A stretch of 64,000 nucleotides of DNA from JAFIHK01 sp041441455 (GCA_041441455.1 JASDTB010000056.1:5041-69040), one strand, 5' to 3'. Numbered from the stretch's first letter, positions 33,932 through 43,677 are shown. The notes: generated by a model from the sequence alone, not told the origin. Numbers and translations: made by a program.

Positions 33932-35614
33932 ATGTTTAAAAGATTAGTTGTACTTATTTCTATGACATGGGCCGGATTATATCCGGCCTTTTGTCAAGAT
34001 AGAATGCTCGATTTGCTCAAAACAGAGCTTCAGAGCCAGATGACAGAACTTGGCAAGGGAGAGTATCCTCCGTATTATATGAACTACCGTGTAATTGATA
34101 ACTACAGTAGAGTAATAAAGGCCTCTATGGGAGCTGTCAACACCGTTGAGACAGAGAGACAGATTATTTTTGTTCCACAAGTACGTGTAGGCTCTCCAGA
34201 ATTTGATAACTTCAATGAGTCTCAAAACGGAGTAGTAGTAAATAGATTTGCGGGTCCACCTACAATTTTGCTCCCGTACGATACAAAATTAGGAATTGAA
34301 AGCTTCACAGAGATAATCCGCGAAGAGGTGAATTCAAGATATAAGTTTGCCGTTTCAAATTTTGAAAGAGCAAAAGCAAAAAGAGGTGTGAAAGTAGAAA
34401 ACGTAGATAAATCTGCCGATTTTACAAAAGCCAAAGCTGAAAAATATTTTGAACCAGTTCTTAAAGACGACAAAACTCAATTAGATATTAAAGCTTGGGA
34501 GAAAAAACTCAACAAATACAGCGGATTCTTTGCTGACAATAAAGATATTATCAGCGCAAATGCGACAATGAGTTTTAAAATCTGGAGGAAATACTTTGTT
34601 TCAACCGAAGGGGCTGAGGTTGCAGAGAATAGAACATATGTTTTGCTAAGCATCAGAGCGATGACTATGGCAGAAGATGGAATGGAACTCCCTCTTCATA
34701 AGAGCTATTTTGCATTCTTCCCCGAAGAGTTACCATCGGAGGCTGAGATTATGAACGATCTAAAACAGATGTCCGCAAAACTTAGTAAGTTGAAAGTTGC
34801 CCCATTAGTACAACCCTATACCGGACCTGCTTTACTTTCTGGTTCGGCAAGTGGTGTATTCTTCCATGAGATCTTTGGACATAGGATAGAGGGTCAAAAG
34901 ATGAAAAGCGATAGCGATGGTCAGACATTTAAAAATATGGTAAATGAATATGTTCTGCCTAAGGCTATCAGCGTTTTATGTGATCCTACAATGAAAAAAT
35001 TCAAAGGAAGTCCATTAAACGGTTATTACATTTTTGATGATCAAGGTGTAAGGGGAAAAAGGGTTGAAGTTGTAAAAGATGGAATCCTTAAAAACTTCTT
35101 GATGACTAGAACAGGTCTGGAAGGATTTCCTGAATCCAATGGTCATGCAAGAGCAGAGTTTGAATATGATCCTACTTCGCGCCAATCTAACTTAATAGTT
35201 GAGACAAACAATTATAAGACAGATGCTGAGCTTCGTGCACTTCTAATCTCTGAGGCAAAGAAACAGGGTAAAGAGTATGGATACTTCTTTAAAGCCGTTA
35301 CTGGCGGATTTACTCAGACAGGAAGAAGTGGTGCAAATTCGTTTAATGTTACTCCTTTAGAGGTATATAGAGTGTATGTGGATGGAAGAGAAGATGAATT
35401 GGTGAGAGGTGTCGATATGATTGGCACACCTTTGTCGATGTTTTCAAATATTGAACATGCAGGTGGAGAATACGAAATCTTTACAGGTACATGTGGTGCT
35501 TCGTCTGGTAATGTCCCAGTAACAGCGATCTCTCCAACTATCTTTGTCAATAAGGTTGAATTACAGAAAAAACCGAAACCATCAGTAACTCCGGCATTGT
35601 TGCCAAGACCATAA
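33932..35614 (+). CDS. TldD-like metallopeptidase with signal peptide
   Basis: 560 residues of the TldD/PmbA (U62) family. FFHEIFGHRIEGQ carries the HExxxH zinc motif (His312, Glu313, His317) characteristic of TldD. Later family segments are FKGSPLNGYYIFDDQGVRGK, GHARAEFEYDPTSRQSN and GGEYEIFTGTCGASSG. Unlike E. coli TldD, which is cytoplasmic, it begins with a signal peptide (MFKRLVVLISMTWAGLYPAF CQ cleavage near 21). The following gene looks like its inactive TldE-type partner. An exported TldD/TldE protease acting on unfolded peptides is the best interpretation. Confidence 0.88.
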   Translation: MFKRLVVLISMTWAGLYPAFCQDRMLDLLKTELQSQMTELGKGEYPPYYMNYRVIDNYSRVIKASMGAVNTVETERQIIFVPQVRVGSPEFDNFNESQNGVVVNRFAGPPTILLPYDTKLGIESFTEIIREEVNSRYKFAVSNFERAKAKRGVKVENVDKSADFTKAKAEKYFEPVLKDDKTQLDIKAWEKKLNKYSGFFADNKDIISANATMSFKIWRKYFVSTEGAEVAENRTYVLLSIRAMTMAEDGMELPLHKSYFAFFPEELPSEAEIMNDLKQMSAKLSKLKVAPLVQPYTGPALLSGSASGVFFHEIFGHRIEGQKMKSDSDGQTFKNMVNEYVLPKAISVLCDPTMKKFKGSPLNGYYIFDDQGVRGKRVEVVKDGILKNFLMTRTGLEGFPESNGHARAEFEYDPTSRQSNLIVETNNYKTDAELRALLISEAKKQGKEYGYFFKAVTGGFTQTGRSGANSFNVTPLEVYRVYVDGREDELVRGVDMIGTPLSMFSNIEHAGGEYEIFTGTCGASSGNVPVTAISPTIFVNKVELQKKPKPSVTPALLPRP

Positions 35615-35632
35615 TTTAAACTCAAAATTGTA

Positions 35633-37318
35633 ATGAGAAAATTTATAAATATATTACTCATACTCATTTGTTTGTCTGCTACAACTTATGCTCAGACAAA
35701 TGACAACATCCTTTTCAAAGCGATGGAGGATGAGATGAAAAGAGCAGAAAAAGATCTCAAACTGCCAGGAGCTCCTCCTATATATTTCATTTCTTGCACT
35801 GTCAGTGAAAACAGATATGTCTCAATAACTAGCAGTAAGGGCTCGGTTGTTTATGTTAAAGAGAGTCCAAAGGAGAGAATGCACTCGATCAATTTATATG
35901 TTGGAAACAGTAAATTATCTAGTGACTACTCATACTCTGGAAATGGTATGGTATCGCAGCAATTCACAACTAGCGACGATAATTATGATCAATTAAGGAG
36001 AAATTTTTGGCAGACATATGATCTAGCATACAAATTTGCAGTTGAAGTTTATAATTCAAAGAAGAATAACTTAAAGACAGCAAATTTAAGCGACGAAGAG
36101 AAAGCATTAGAAGATATAACTCCTTTGAAGAAAATTGAGGTATATGCACCACATTTAGAGCAATATACACTTGATAAAAAAACTCTTTCCGATCTAGCAG
36201 ATAAGATATCTCTTAAAATTTCGGAGGTAAAGGGCATCTTTGATGCAAAGGCAGAGATTGATGGAATTGAAAATGTTTATTACTATGTTTCAAACGAAGG
36301 AACAAAGGTTAAAGAGCCTGTAGCATATATCCGTATTACAATGTCTGCAAAAATCAGGAACTCTAAAAAACAGGTTGTCAAAGATAAAAGAGTGTTTTAT
36401 GCCAAAAGCACTCAAAAACTACCTACAGAGTCCGAGTTATTGAGTATGGCTTCGAGTTTTGCAAATGATCTCTCTTCGATGTACGACATTAATTCGGTAG
36501 ATGAGTATTACTTAGGTCCAGTATTATTTGTAGAAGAGGCTGCCGGTGCTGTGTTTGCAGAAAATATTGCAGGCCAGTCAGGTGTACTTTCATTCCGCAA
36601 ACCAATCCAAGTTATGGCAACTGTAGCGCGCCCCGAGAATGTTGGAAACATGAAAAATATCAAACCACTCGAAGAGAGAATAGGTAAAAAGGTTGTTGAT
36701 AGTAGAATCTCAGTAATGAATATCACCTCTAATATTAAGTTTGGAGGTAATGAGTTATTGGGCTCATATTTATACGATGCCCAAGGAGTAAAAGCCAAAG
36801 ACAGTGTGATACTAATTCAGAATGGAATTCTTAAAACTCTGTTAAGTACAAGAGTGCCAACTCTTAAAATTAAAGAGAGTACAGGCAGCCTTAGATTTGG
36901 GGTCAAACCTAGAGCAATTTCACTAGCTCAAGCACCTGGAAATTTAGTAATTAAGTCTGCTTCAACTGCCAACTGCGACAGTCTTAAGCGAATGTTGATT
37001 GCCTCTGCAAAAGAGGAGGGATTGGACTATTGCTACATCGTCAAAAAAATAGCGGCTTATGATGAGATTAAACTAGTTAAAGTTAATGTAGCAGATGGAA
37101 GCGAAAAGATTGTTACTGGAGCAGAGATTGGAGTGATTCCATTTACAAAGCTTAAAAGAGTTTTGGGTGTATCTGCAGAACAAAGTTTGTTTAACTATCT
37201 GTTCAACGATGAGATTCCTGTTTCTGTTGTCCACCCTAAAGGTATCTTGATCGAGGATGTTGAGATTGACAAGAAGCCACTCTCTGTTCAGAAGGAGTCA
37301 AAATTAATTATTAACTAA
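35633..37318 (+). CDS. TldE/PmbA-like partner lacking the zinc motif, exported
   Basis: 561 residues, same fold and length as the gene before it. Where that gene has FFHEIFGHRIEGQ, this one has VFAENIAGQSGVL, so all three zinc ligands/catalytic residues of HExxxH are replaced. Signal peptide MRKFINILLILICLSATTYAQ. TldE/PmbA subunits naturally lack the zinc site and complete the chamber of the TldD-TldE heterodimer, so this is probably a partner and not a decaying copy; the reading frame is intact. Its last 8 bases overlap the convergent MFS gene. Confidence 0.85.
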   Translation: MRKFINILLILICLSATTYAQTNDNILFKAMEDEMKRAEKDLKLPGAPPIYFISCTVSENRYVSITSSKGSVVYVKESPKERMHSINLYVGNSKLSSDYSYSGNGMVSQQFTTSDDNYDQLRRNFWQTYDLAYKFAVEVYNSKKNNLKTANLSDEEKALEDITPLKKIEVYAPHLEQYTLDKKTLSDLADKISLKISEVKGIFDAKAEIDGIENVYYYVSNEGTKVKEPVAYIRITMSAKIRNSKKQVVKDKRVFYAKSTQKLPTESELLSMASSFANDLSSMYDINSVDEYYLGPVLFVEEAAGAVFAENIAGQSGVLSFRKPIQVMATVARPENVGNMKNIKPLEERIGKKVVDSRISVMNITSNIKFGGNELLGSYLYDAQGVKAKDSVILIQNGILKTLLSTRVPTLKIKESTGSLRFGVKPRAISLAQAPGNLVIKSASTANCDSLKRMLIASAKEEGLDYCYIVKKIAAYDEIKLVKVNVADGSEKIVTGAEIGVIPFTKLKRVLGVSAEQSLFNYLFNDEIPVSVVHPKGILIEDVEIDKKPLSVQKESKLIIN

Positions 37319-38492
37319 TTCTACATCTACCTTCGGTCTTTAGAAAGAGAAGCATCAGCAAGGCTGCAATTAACGACAATGCACCACCAAAGTAGAATGG
37401 GGCAGATGAATTGACGTAATCGTAGAGAAGTCCAGCAAAAAGACTAGCGGGTAAGAAAGTTATACCGAGGACGGCATGGTACAAACCAAATGCCGTCCCT
37501 TTTATTTCATGGGGTACGATGTCTGAGATCATAGCTTTTTGACTACTGTCTGTCATTGCACTATAAATCCCATAAAGCGCAAAGAGCAGCAAGAAGACTC
37601 CAAAATGCGAGGAGTAGCCAAAGATGAAATAGATTATTGAATAGAGAAAGAATCCAATGACAATCATCTTTCCGTGACCAATTTTATCAGAAAGTTTTCC
37701 AATTGGAACAGCCAAGATGACAGAAACTGTATTATATAACATGAATACAAGCGGTATTAAAGAGTGAGAAATGCCTGTTTCGGAGGTCTTTACAAGTAAA
37801 AGAGCATCTGTTGAATTTCCTAGTGAAAAGACGAACACAATAATCAAAAAACAGTAAAATCTTTGAGGAATCTTGTTTACTGCGCCAGCTAAACTATGTT
37901 CAACTTTTTTGATACTATTCTCTTTTATATACAGAACTATTGTGAGTACGCCAAAAAGAGCAGGGATGGAGGCTATTATAAAGATTAACTGATAGTTGTC
38001 GGGAAAGTAATACAATAGAGCCATTGCTATTAGTGGTCCGAGCACTGCTCCACTATTGTCCATCGCTTTATGAAAACCAAAATTTTTACCAGAGTCGTTG
38101 TCTCCTGTTGCTTGTCCAATCATACTATCACGTGGAGCCGCTCTTAGACCTTTTCCGAATCTTTCAAAGATTCGCAGAGTCATAATTTCTGCTGCAAATT
38201 TAGAGATTGCATAGAACGGTGTAACTAGAGTCGAAAGTGTGTAGCCAATTACCAAAAAAGGTTTGTATCTACCTAATTTGTCGCTCCAGAAGCCAGATAA
38301 AACTTTTACAAACGAAGCAATACTCTCCGATAGCCCCTCGATTGCGGAGATTGCTGTCTTACTAGCTCCAATTGAGAGCAAAAAAAGAGGCATAACACTA
38401 TACACCATTTTGATTGATGTATCGTTGAAAAAGCTTGTCACACCTATAAAGAAGACATTTTTTTCTATACCAAAAATTTTTTCTTTTTTCAA
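37311..38492 (-). CDS. Major facilitator superfamily transporter
   Basis: 393 residues with 12 predicted membrane helices. MFS signatures are present in the loop between helices 2 and 3 (GFWSDKLGRYKPF) and in the symmetrical position of the second half (GKLSDKIGHGKM). The block RFGKGLRAAPRDSMIG is frequent in a group of Bacteroidetes MFS proteins without assigned substrate. The start codon is TTG at 38492. It stands alone on its strand. Substrate unknown. Confidence 0.88.
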   Translation of the reverse strand: MKKEKIFGIEKNVFFIGVTSFFNDTSIKMVYSVMPLFLLSIGASKTAISAIEGLSESIASFVKVLSGFWSDKLGRYKPFLVIGYTLSTLVTPFYAISKFAAEIMTLRIFERFGKGLRAAPRDSMIGQATGDNDSGKNFGFHKAMDNSGAVLGPLIAMALLYYFPDNYQLIFIIASIPALFGVLTIVLYIKENSIKKVEHSLAGAVNKIPQRFYCFLIIVFVFSLGNSTDALLLVKTSETGISHSLIPLVFMLYNTVSVILAVPIGKLSDKIGHGKMIVIGFFLYSIIYFIFGYSSHFGVFLLLFALYGIYSAMTDSSQKAMISDIVPHEIKGTAFGLYHAVLGITFLPASLFAGLLYDYVNSSAPFYFGGALSLIAALLMLLFLKTEGRCRIS

Positions 38493-38500
38493 TATGAAAT

Positions 38501-38543
38501 GTTCTGAGTAAATGTTATATTTGATTCATCTTAAACTCAGAAC
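38501..38543 (+). promoter_or_regulatory. Promoter box TATATTTG flanked by a 9-bp inverted repeat
   Basis: TATATTTG at 38516-38523 fits TAnnTTTG and lies 52 bases before the gene at 38575. GTTCTGAGT (38501-38509) and ACTCAGAAC (38535-38543) are perfect inverted copies on either side of it. A dimeric repressor could bind across this promoter; the left arm also lies 9 bases upstream of the divergent MFS start. Confidence 0.5.
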
Positions 38544-38574
38544 CCAAAGAAATGTTTAATTTAAACCGATTATT

Positions 38575-38997
38575 ATGAAAAGATTTTTACAATTTTTGTC
38601 AATCGGTATTATTGCATTGGTAATAATATCATGTGGATCAATCAGATCAAGTTCTGATAGTAAACAAGGACGCCTTGGTGTTGATGCTACAAATGGAAAA
38701 GATACAACTACTTATGAGCTGATTGTCTTCGATCCAGGTTTTGACTTTTGGTTCAGTGGAAAGACTTTTTCTAAGAAGCAATATACAAATGAATACCTGC
38801 AGTCTATGAACAACATGTACGTTATTGAGTGGAACCGCAGATATTCTATGGGCGACAGAAGAGTTGGCAGTTATATAGATTATGATGCAACTACCAAATA
38901 CGATTTAGATTTCAATTATAAGCTCTTTATGTATTTTAAATATTTTGAAGAGAGTTATAATATTAAATTAATTGCTGGAAGCGGCAAGGTTTTTTAA
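38575..38997 (+). CDS. Small lipoprotein (DUF6146-like)
   Basis: 140 residues. The N-terminus MKRFLQFLSIGIIALVIISCGS has a lipobox with Cys20. The mature part contains YELIVFDPGFDFWFSGKTFSKKQYTNEYLQ and NNMYVIEWNRRY, which I recognise as the Bacteroidetes family annotated DUF6146; its function is unknown. The 3' end overlaps the convergent FMN-binding gene by 30 bases. The promoter region has a striking dyad. Confidence 0.75.
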   Translation: MKRFLQFLSIGIIALVIISCGSIRSSSDSKQGRLGVDATNGKDTTTYELIVFDPGFDFWFSGKTFSKKQYTNEYLQSMNNMYVIEWNRRYSMGDRRVGSYIDYDATTKYDLDFNYKLFMYFKYFEESYNIKLIAGSGKVF

Positions 38998-39432
38998 CCT
39001 GGTTGTCGTTTTATATACAACCTCGCAAAATGAGTTTGTAGAATATGTAGCACCACTTAGGGCATCAATATCCTTTCCAGGTTTTGGTGCCCTTTTTCCG
39101 TTATATCCTACGAATTGTGCCAACCACTTTTGTGATGCAATCCTTTGCCCATAATGGGACTCTAAATCATAGATTGCAATTCTGCGAATCGAAAGGTCAT
39201 TTGAATAGATTATAATCAGATTGTATCTCTCCATGCTTTTGGGGATACTTACGATCTTTGCATCGAAGAGATATCCGACACTTTTGCCGGATATCTCAAT
39301 TTTTTTGAAATCTTTATCTGATGTTTGAATAAGAGCGTACTCTTGCTGATTGAAAATACTCCTCATCTCCTTTTCGACATTATTTGATGATGTGATTGTT
39401 GCTGTCAAAAGCAATATCAGTAATAGTTTCAT
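38968..39432 (-). CDS. Exported FMN-binding-domain protein
   Basis: 154 residues: a hydrophobic N-terminal export segment, then an FMN_bind domain. DALSGATYSTNSF contains the SGAT(x)(S/T) flavinylation motif, in which ApbE attaches FMN covalently to the threonine. Such domains carry electrons outside the cytoplasm (RnfG, NqrC and stand-alone Bacteroidetes proteins). No ApbE or redox partner is encoded nearby. The only companion on the strand is the truncated porin, 22 bases upstream, so the pair may once have formed a working unit. Confidence 0.82.
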   Translation of the reverse strand: MKLLLILLLTATITSSNNVEKEMRSIFNQQEYALIQTSDKDFKKIEISGKSVGYLFDAKIVSIPKSMERYNLIIIYSNDLSIRRIAIYDLESHYGQRIASQKWLAQFVGYNGKRAPKPGKDIDALSGATYSTNSFCEVVYKTTTRLKNLAASSN

Positions 39433-39454
39433 GATAATTAGTCTTAGTAAAGGT

Positions 39455-40549
39455 TTAAAACATTACTGCAATTCCCATATTGAGTGTCTTCATCCACGTT
39501 TGGTTAGCAGCTGTTTTTATGTACTGCATATCTGTTTTAAATGCGGCATTTTTATTGAGTCTAAATGTTAATCCAGCAGTAAGAATTGTGTTTTTATATG
39601 CAGGATTTGCTGTAGTAATTGCATCTGTTGCAGAGTGCATATTGTAAAATTCATATCTAAAGAATGGAACTAGACCATAGTCTTCTATTTGTGTTAGTGA
39701 CAAAACATCATAGCCAGCCTCTGCGTAAAAACCCGAAATCTCTTTTCCTAGATCATTATTTTTAGTCCCTGTTTTTGTAAATTTATTGTACTCTGCAGTA
39801 TTTGAGAGAAAGGTATGATAGAGTTGTCCTCTTAATTCTAATCCTCTGCGACTATACCTTGCGTCTGCTCCAATCATCACGATTCCTACTGCCGAAGAGT
39901 CTGCTTTTCTCACATCATTTTCAAGATTAGTGTTTAACTTGTTGTAGAGTTTACTTTGCGACTTTCCGATATATCCCGATAGCCCTAAATTAAGGTTTCT
40001 TAACCCAAAATATTCGACTCTGGCAGCGAAAGCTGGCGAACTTACATAAGCTTTTGACCCTTTTTGTCTCCCCTCTCTCAATCCACCAGAACCTGTAAAT
40101 GTCCCCTTGGTGTCGAATCCATTTAGTCCCCCCATAACGTATAATTGATATTTTAATGAAGCCTGCTCAATTGTCCCGCTTATTCCAGCTCCTATCTCTC
40201 TCCATGTTGAGGGTGCCACTTTGTTGTCGATAATGGGTCTCTCAACGCCATGAAATGTAACTGGTTCGTGGTATTCATTTATGATTCCCATTGGTACTAA
40301 AATTAATCCAGCTTTGATGTTTATGTATTTGTTTAATCGATGTTGTAGATATGCTTGCTCTACCCAAAGCTCTTTTGCATATTCGAACTCTATCTCTGAT
40401 ATAAATTGGGTCTTTTCGGTGAAATTGTAACCTACAAATAGAACCAATCGATGAAGGTCGAGAGTTCCGTTCTCTTTGACCCCTTTATTCATTGGTTGAT
40501 TGAAGTGCACCTCTCCGTAACCTCCAATAGTGAGTTTTTTGTCATTAAC
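39455..40549 (-). pseudogene. 5'-truncated outer membrane porin (OprO/P-like)
   Basis: The frame encodes a beta-barrel protein ending in VMF with strands such as GLILVPMGIINEYHEPVTF and VERPIIDNKVAPSTWREIG, known from porin-like Bacteroidetes proteins. The usual mature start KLTIGGYGEVHFNQP is present, but nothing before it: in-frame codons go through the M3 terminator hairpin to a TAG at 40583-40585, and only 25 bases separate that from the M3 stop. There is no room for a signal peptide, ribosome site or promoter. A GTG at 40510 could start translation but would give an unexported protein. Most likely a deletion fused the body of the gene to the M3 terminator. Confidence 0.72.
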
Positions 40550-40582
40550 AAAAAAGAGGAGCGTTTGTTTTGCTCCTCTTTT
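40550..40582 (-). terminator. Rho-independent terminator of the M3 peptidase gene
   Basis: On the minus strand AAAAGAGGAGC (40582-40572) and GCTCCTCTTTT (40562-40552) form an 11-bp perfect stem with a 9-base loop, followed by TT, 29 bases after the M3 stop. It lies inside the open frame upstream of the truncated porin. Confidence 0.85.
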
Positions 40583-40610
40583 CTAAATATTACGTTTGGA
40601 TTGTGTGCGT

Positions 40611-42707
40611 TTATTTTCCAGTCATTCCAAGTTTCTCCATTAAAGCCTCAGGCTTAGGATCACGACCACGGAATGTTCTGTAAAGTTCAGCAGCATCCTT
40701 TAAGTTGCCTTTTGACAGGATGTTGTCTCTGAAAGACTTGGCAACCTCTTTGTTAAAGATTCCTTTCTCTTTAAATAGAGCGAATGCGTCAGCTTCCAAA
40801 ACCTCAGCCCATTTGTAGCTGTAGTATCCAGCAGAGTATCCACCTGCAAATATATGGCTGAATGCAGGAGAGATTGCAGTTGAGTCAACAAACGGTAATA
40901 ATTGAGTTCTTGTAATAGCTGCTCTTTCAAAGTCTATAACACCTTTATCAGTCATTTTTGCTAATGAGTGCCATGCCATATCGTTGATTCCATAAGTGAG
41001 TTGTCTTACACTACCATAACCGCTGAGGAAATTCTTCGAATCGATGATCTTTTGGATCAACTCCTCTGGAATTGCTTCGCCAGTTTGATAATGTTTTGCG
41101 AATGACTTAAGGAAATCTTTTTCAACAGCCCAGTTCTCCATAATTTGCGATGGTAATTCAACGAAATCTCTTGCAACACTTGTACCTGTTAAGCTAGGAT
41201 ATTTTCCTTCGCTCAACATTCCATGTAGTGCATGCCCAAATTCGTGAAGAAAAGTTGTTACTTCGTCGAAGGTTAGAAGAGAAGGTGATTTTTCTGTTGG
41301 TTTTGTGAAGTTCATAACCATGTTTACAAATGGTCTGTACTCAACGCCACCTTGAGAATATTGGTCTCTGAATGATGTCATCCATGCTCCACCTCTTTTG
41401 CTAGCTCTTGGGAAATAATCTAGATACAGTAAAGACAAGAAGCGTCCATCAGCATCAGATACTTCGTAGATTTTTACATCAGGGTGATAAACAGGAATCT
41501 TAGTGTTTTCAGTGAATTTGATACCATACAAAGAATCTGCAAGAGCAAATACTGCAGCTTGAACATTCTCTAATTTGAAGTATGGTTTTAGTAGCTCATC
41601 GTTTAGAGAGTATTTTTCAGATTTGTACTTCTCTGAATAGTAGCTAAAATCCCAAGGCATTAATTTTCCTTTAAATCCAGATTTTTCTGCATAAGCTTGA
41701 ATTTCTGCAAGATCTTTCTTAGCAAAAGGCATTGATTTAGCAAGTAGATCGTCAAGGAAGCTATTTACTGTAGCAGGAGTTTTTGCCATATTCTCTTCTA
41801 GAACATAGTCAGCATAAGTTGGATATCCAAGAAGATTAGCAAGTTTAAGTCTTAAATCAACGATCTTCTTAATATTCTCTTGATTGCTCAACTCTCCGTC
41901 TAAACATTTACTGTTATAGGCTTTCCAAAGTTTCTCTTTTAACTCTCTGTTTTCGCTATACTGCATAAATGGAATATAGCTAGGACCTTGGAGTGTGATT
42001 ACCCAACCCTCAAGCTTTCTCTCTTTAGCTTCAGCTGCTGCTCCCTCTTTTACAAATTCAGGAAGACCAGCTAGTTGAGTGCTGTCGGTAATGTTGATAA
42101 AGAACTTATTAGTAGCCTCTAAAACGTTCTGTCCGAATTTAAGAGTTAATTGAGAAAGCTCTTTCTTAATCGATCTGAACTCCTCTTTTTTCTCCTTAGG
42201 TAGGTTTGCACCATTACGTGCAAAACTTCTGTAAGTCAACTCAAGAATTCTTGCTTGATCCTCTTCCAATTTCAAAGAGTCTCTCTTTTCGTAGACAGCT
42301 TTAATTCTTTCGAATAGCTTCTCATTAAGAAGAATGTCATTTGAATACTCTGTCAACATTGGAGATACCTCTAATGCAATCTTTTGCATAACTGTATCTG
42401 TACATGCTTCATTCAAATTGAAGAAGATTGCACTGATGTTTGATAACTTTCTTCCAGCATACTCCATCGCCTCTATAGTATTCTCGAAAGTAGGAGCTTC
42501 GGGATTGTTTGCAATAGAGTCTATTTGAGCCTTACCTTCAGCAATTGCTGCATCGAAAGCTGGCTTATAGTGTTCATTTTTGATCTTGTCGAAGGCTGGA
42601 GCTCCATATGGATTATCGGACTGAGTCAAAAGTGGATTTTCTGTCATATTAGATTTGCAGGAAAACAAAAAAGCAATAGCTGTTATAATGATTCCTATTT
42701 TTTTCAT
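40611..42707 (-). CDS. dcp: M3-family oligopeptidase, lipoprotein (Dcp-like)
   Basis: 698 residues. The N-terminus MKKIGIIITAIAFLFSCKSN has a lipobox (Cys17), so the enzyme is membrane-anchored in the envelope. FLHEFGHALHGM holds the HExxH zinc site (His488, Glu489, His492), and the third ligand region, VELPSQIMENW, follows. The C-terminal GGYSAGYYSYKWAEVLEADAFALF is the M3 substrate-binding block with its tyrosines. It belongs to the peptidyl-dipeptidase Dcp/oligopeptidase A group, cutting dipeptides from the C-termini of short peptides. It complements the S46 enzymes, which work from the N-terminus. Confidence 0.93.
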   Translation of the reverse strand: MKKIGIIITAIAFLFSCKSNMTENPLLTQSDNPYGAPAFDKIKNEHYKPAFDAAIAEGKAQIDSIANNPEAPTFENTIEAMEYAGRKLSNISAIFFNLNEACTDTVMQKIALEVSPMLTEYSNDILLNEKLFERIKAVYEKRDSLKLEEDQARILELTYRSFARNGANLPKEKKEEFRSIKKELSQLTLKFGQNVLEATNKFFINITDSTQLAGLPEFVKEGAAAEAKERKLEGWVITLQGPSYIPFMQYSENRELKEKLWKAYNSKCLDGELSNQENIKKIVDLRLKLANLLGYPTYADYVLEENMAKTPATVNSFLDDLLAKSMPFAKKDLAEIQAYAEKSGFKGKLMPWDFSYYSEKYKSEKYSLNDELLKPYFKLENVQAAVFALADSLYGIKFTENTKIPVYHPDVKIYEVSDADGRFLSLLYLDYFPRASKRGGAWMTSFRDQYSQGGVEYRPFVNMVMNFTKPTEKSPSLLTFDEVTTFLHEFGHALHGMLSEGKYPSLTGTSVARDFVELPSQIMENWAVEKDFLKSFAKHYQTGEAIPEELIQKIIDSKNFLSGYGSVRQLTYGINDMAWHSLAKMTDKGVIDFERAAITRTQLLPFVDSTAISPAFSHIFAGGYSAGYYSYKWAEVLEADAFALFKEKGIFNKEVAKSFRDNILSKGNLKDAAELYRTFRGRDPKPEALMEKLGMTGK

Positions 42708-42714
42708 AAAAAGA

Positions 42715-43608
42715 TTATTGAGTTTGAATTACTAAGTATTTTGTCTGTTCCCAGAATGTAGTAGGCTTAGAGATTTTAAGGATTTGATTTCCATTTGCGT
42801 CAGCCTCTAAAGTGTAAGTTCCGTTTGGATGAACAGAAAGAACTTTAGCCTTTTTAGCATTTAAATTAATCTCAGTAACCTCTCTGATATCGATCTTAAC
42901 GAATGCAGACTTTTCTGCTTGGTAAGAGATCTTAGCAGATTTAAACAGACCGCCTTTTGACATTACATTTGCTGCAATTAGCTCATTTTTCGAGCCGATA
43001 ATATAATATCCAGCATTAATTTGTTGATCTTGGCTAGAGATAGTCTCTTTTTGAGCACTGCTCTCTTGGTGTAGAGCAGAAACATCTTCTCTTAAGGTAG
43101 AAACTGTTTTGTCCAAGCTAGCAATTTGAAGAGTTTTAACTTTAAGTTGAGCATCTTTTTCTTCTAATTGTTTGCTAAGATCCTCGATAAGTTGTGATTT
43201 TGACTCTAACTCTTTAGTTAAGTTAGCAAGTCTCTTTTTGAATTCTCTAGATTGAATTCTAGCATCATTCTTAAGTTTGCTTATCTGGTTTTTGTAATTC
43301 TTAATAGCCTCACCGATAGCACTGATGTCTTGCTTTAGTTGCTCTCTAGAATTAGCCGGTACCTCTGCACCACCGTTTTGTGATTGGATAACAAGGATAT
43401 TTTCGGCCTCTCTTATCGATTTAAGACCATCTTCTACCTCGTTTAGAGTAGAGAATACCTCTTCGAATTCGGCACTTTTAGCTGTAGCTGCAACTGACAA
43501 AGAGTCTAGTCTAGCTTGCAAGGCTTTGTATTTACTTGAACTCTCAACACAAGATGTAAGAGAAAAAGTTACAACAGCCATCAAAGAAAAAAGAATAATT
43601 TTTTTCAT
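42715..43608 (-). CDS. Coiled-coil lipoprotein of unknown function
   Basis: About 297 residues from the ATG at 43608 (MKKIILFSLMAVVTFSLTSC, lipobox Cys20). An upstream in-frame codon would add 18 residues with no export signal and is rejected. Residues about 35-205 are a long heptad-rich coiled coil (LANLTKELESKSQLIEDLSK). The last 100 residues form a small beta domain (AGYYIIGSKNELIAANVMSKG, HPNGTYTLEADANG). Proteins of this layout are widespread in Bacteroidetes without known role. It ends 7 bases before the M3 start and may be co-transcribed with it. Confidence 0.8.
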   Translation of the reverse strand: MKKIILFSLMAVVTFSLTSCVESSSKYKALQARLDSLSVAATAKSAEFEEVFSTLNEVEDGLKSIREAENILVIQSQNGGAEVPANSREQLKQDISAIGEAIKNYKNQISKLKNDARIQSREFKKRLANLTKELESKSQLIEDLSKQLEEKDAQLKVKTLQIASLDKTVSTLREDVSALHQESSAQKETISSQDQQINAGYYIIGSKNELIAANVMSKGGLFKSAKISYQAEKSAFVKIDIREVTEINLNAKKAKVLSVHPNGTYTLEADANGNQILKISKPTTFWEQTKYLVIQTQ

Positions 43609-43677
43609 TGTATTGAATGTTAGTTTGTTAATATTCTTAATTGAGTTTGGTTTAATCTTCAAATTTAAAGAATATTT

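Noticed and set aside
35633..37318. Loss of HExxxH read as a pseudogene
   Set aside because: TldE/PmbA partners naturally lack this motif and the frame is full length.
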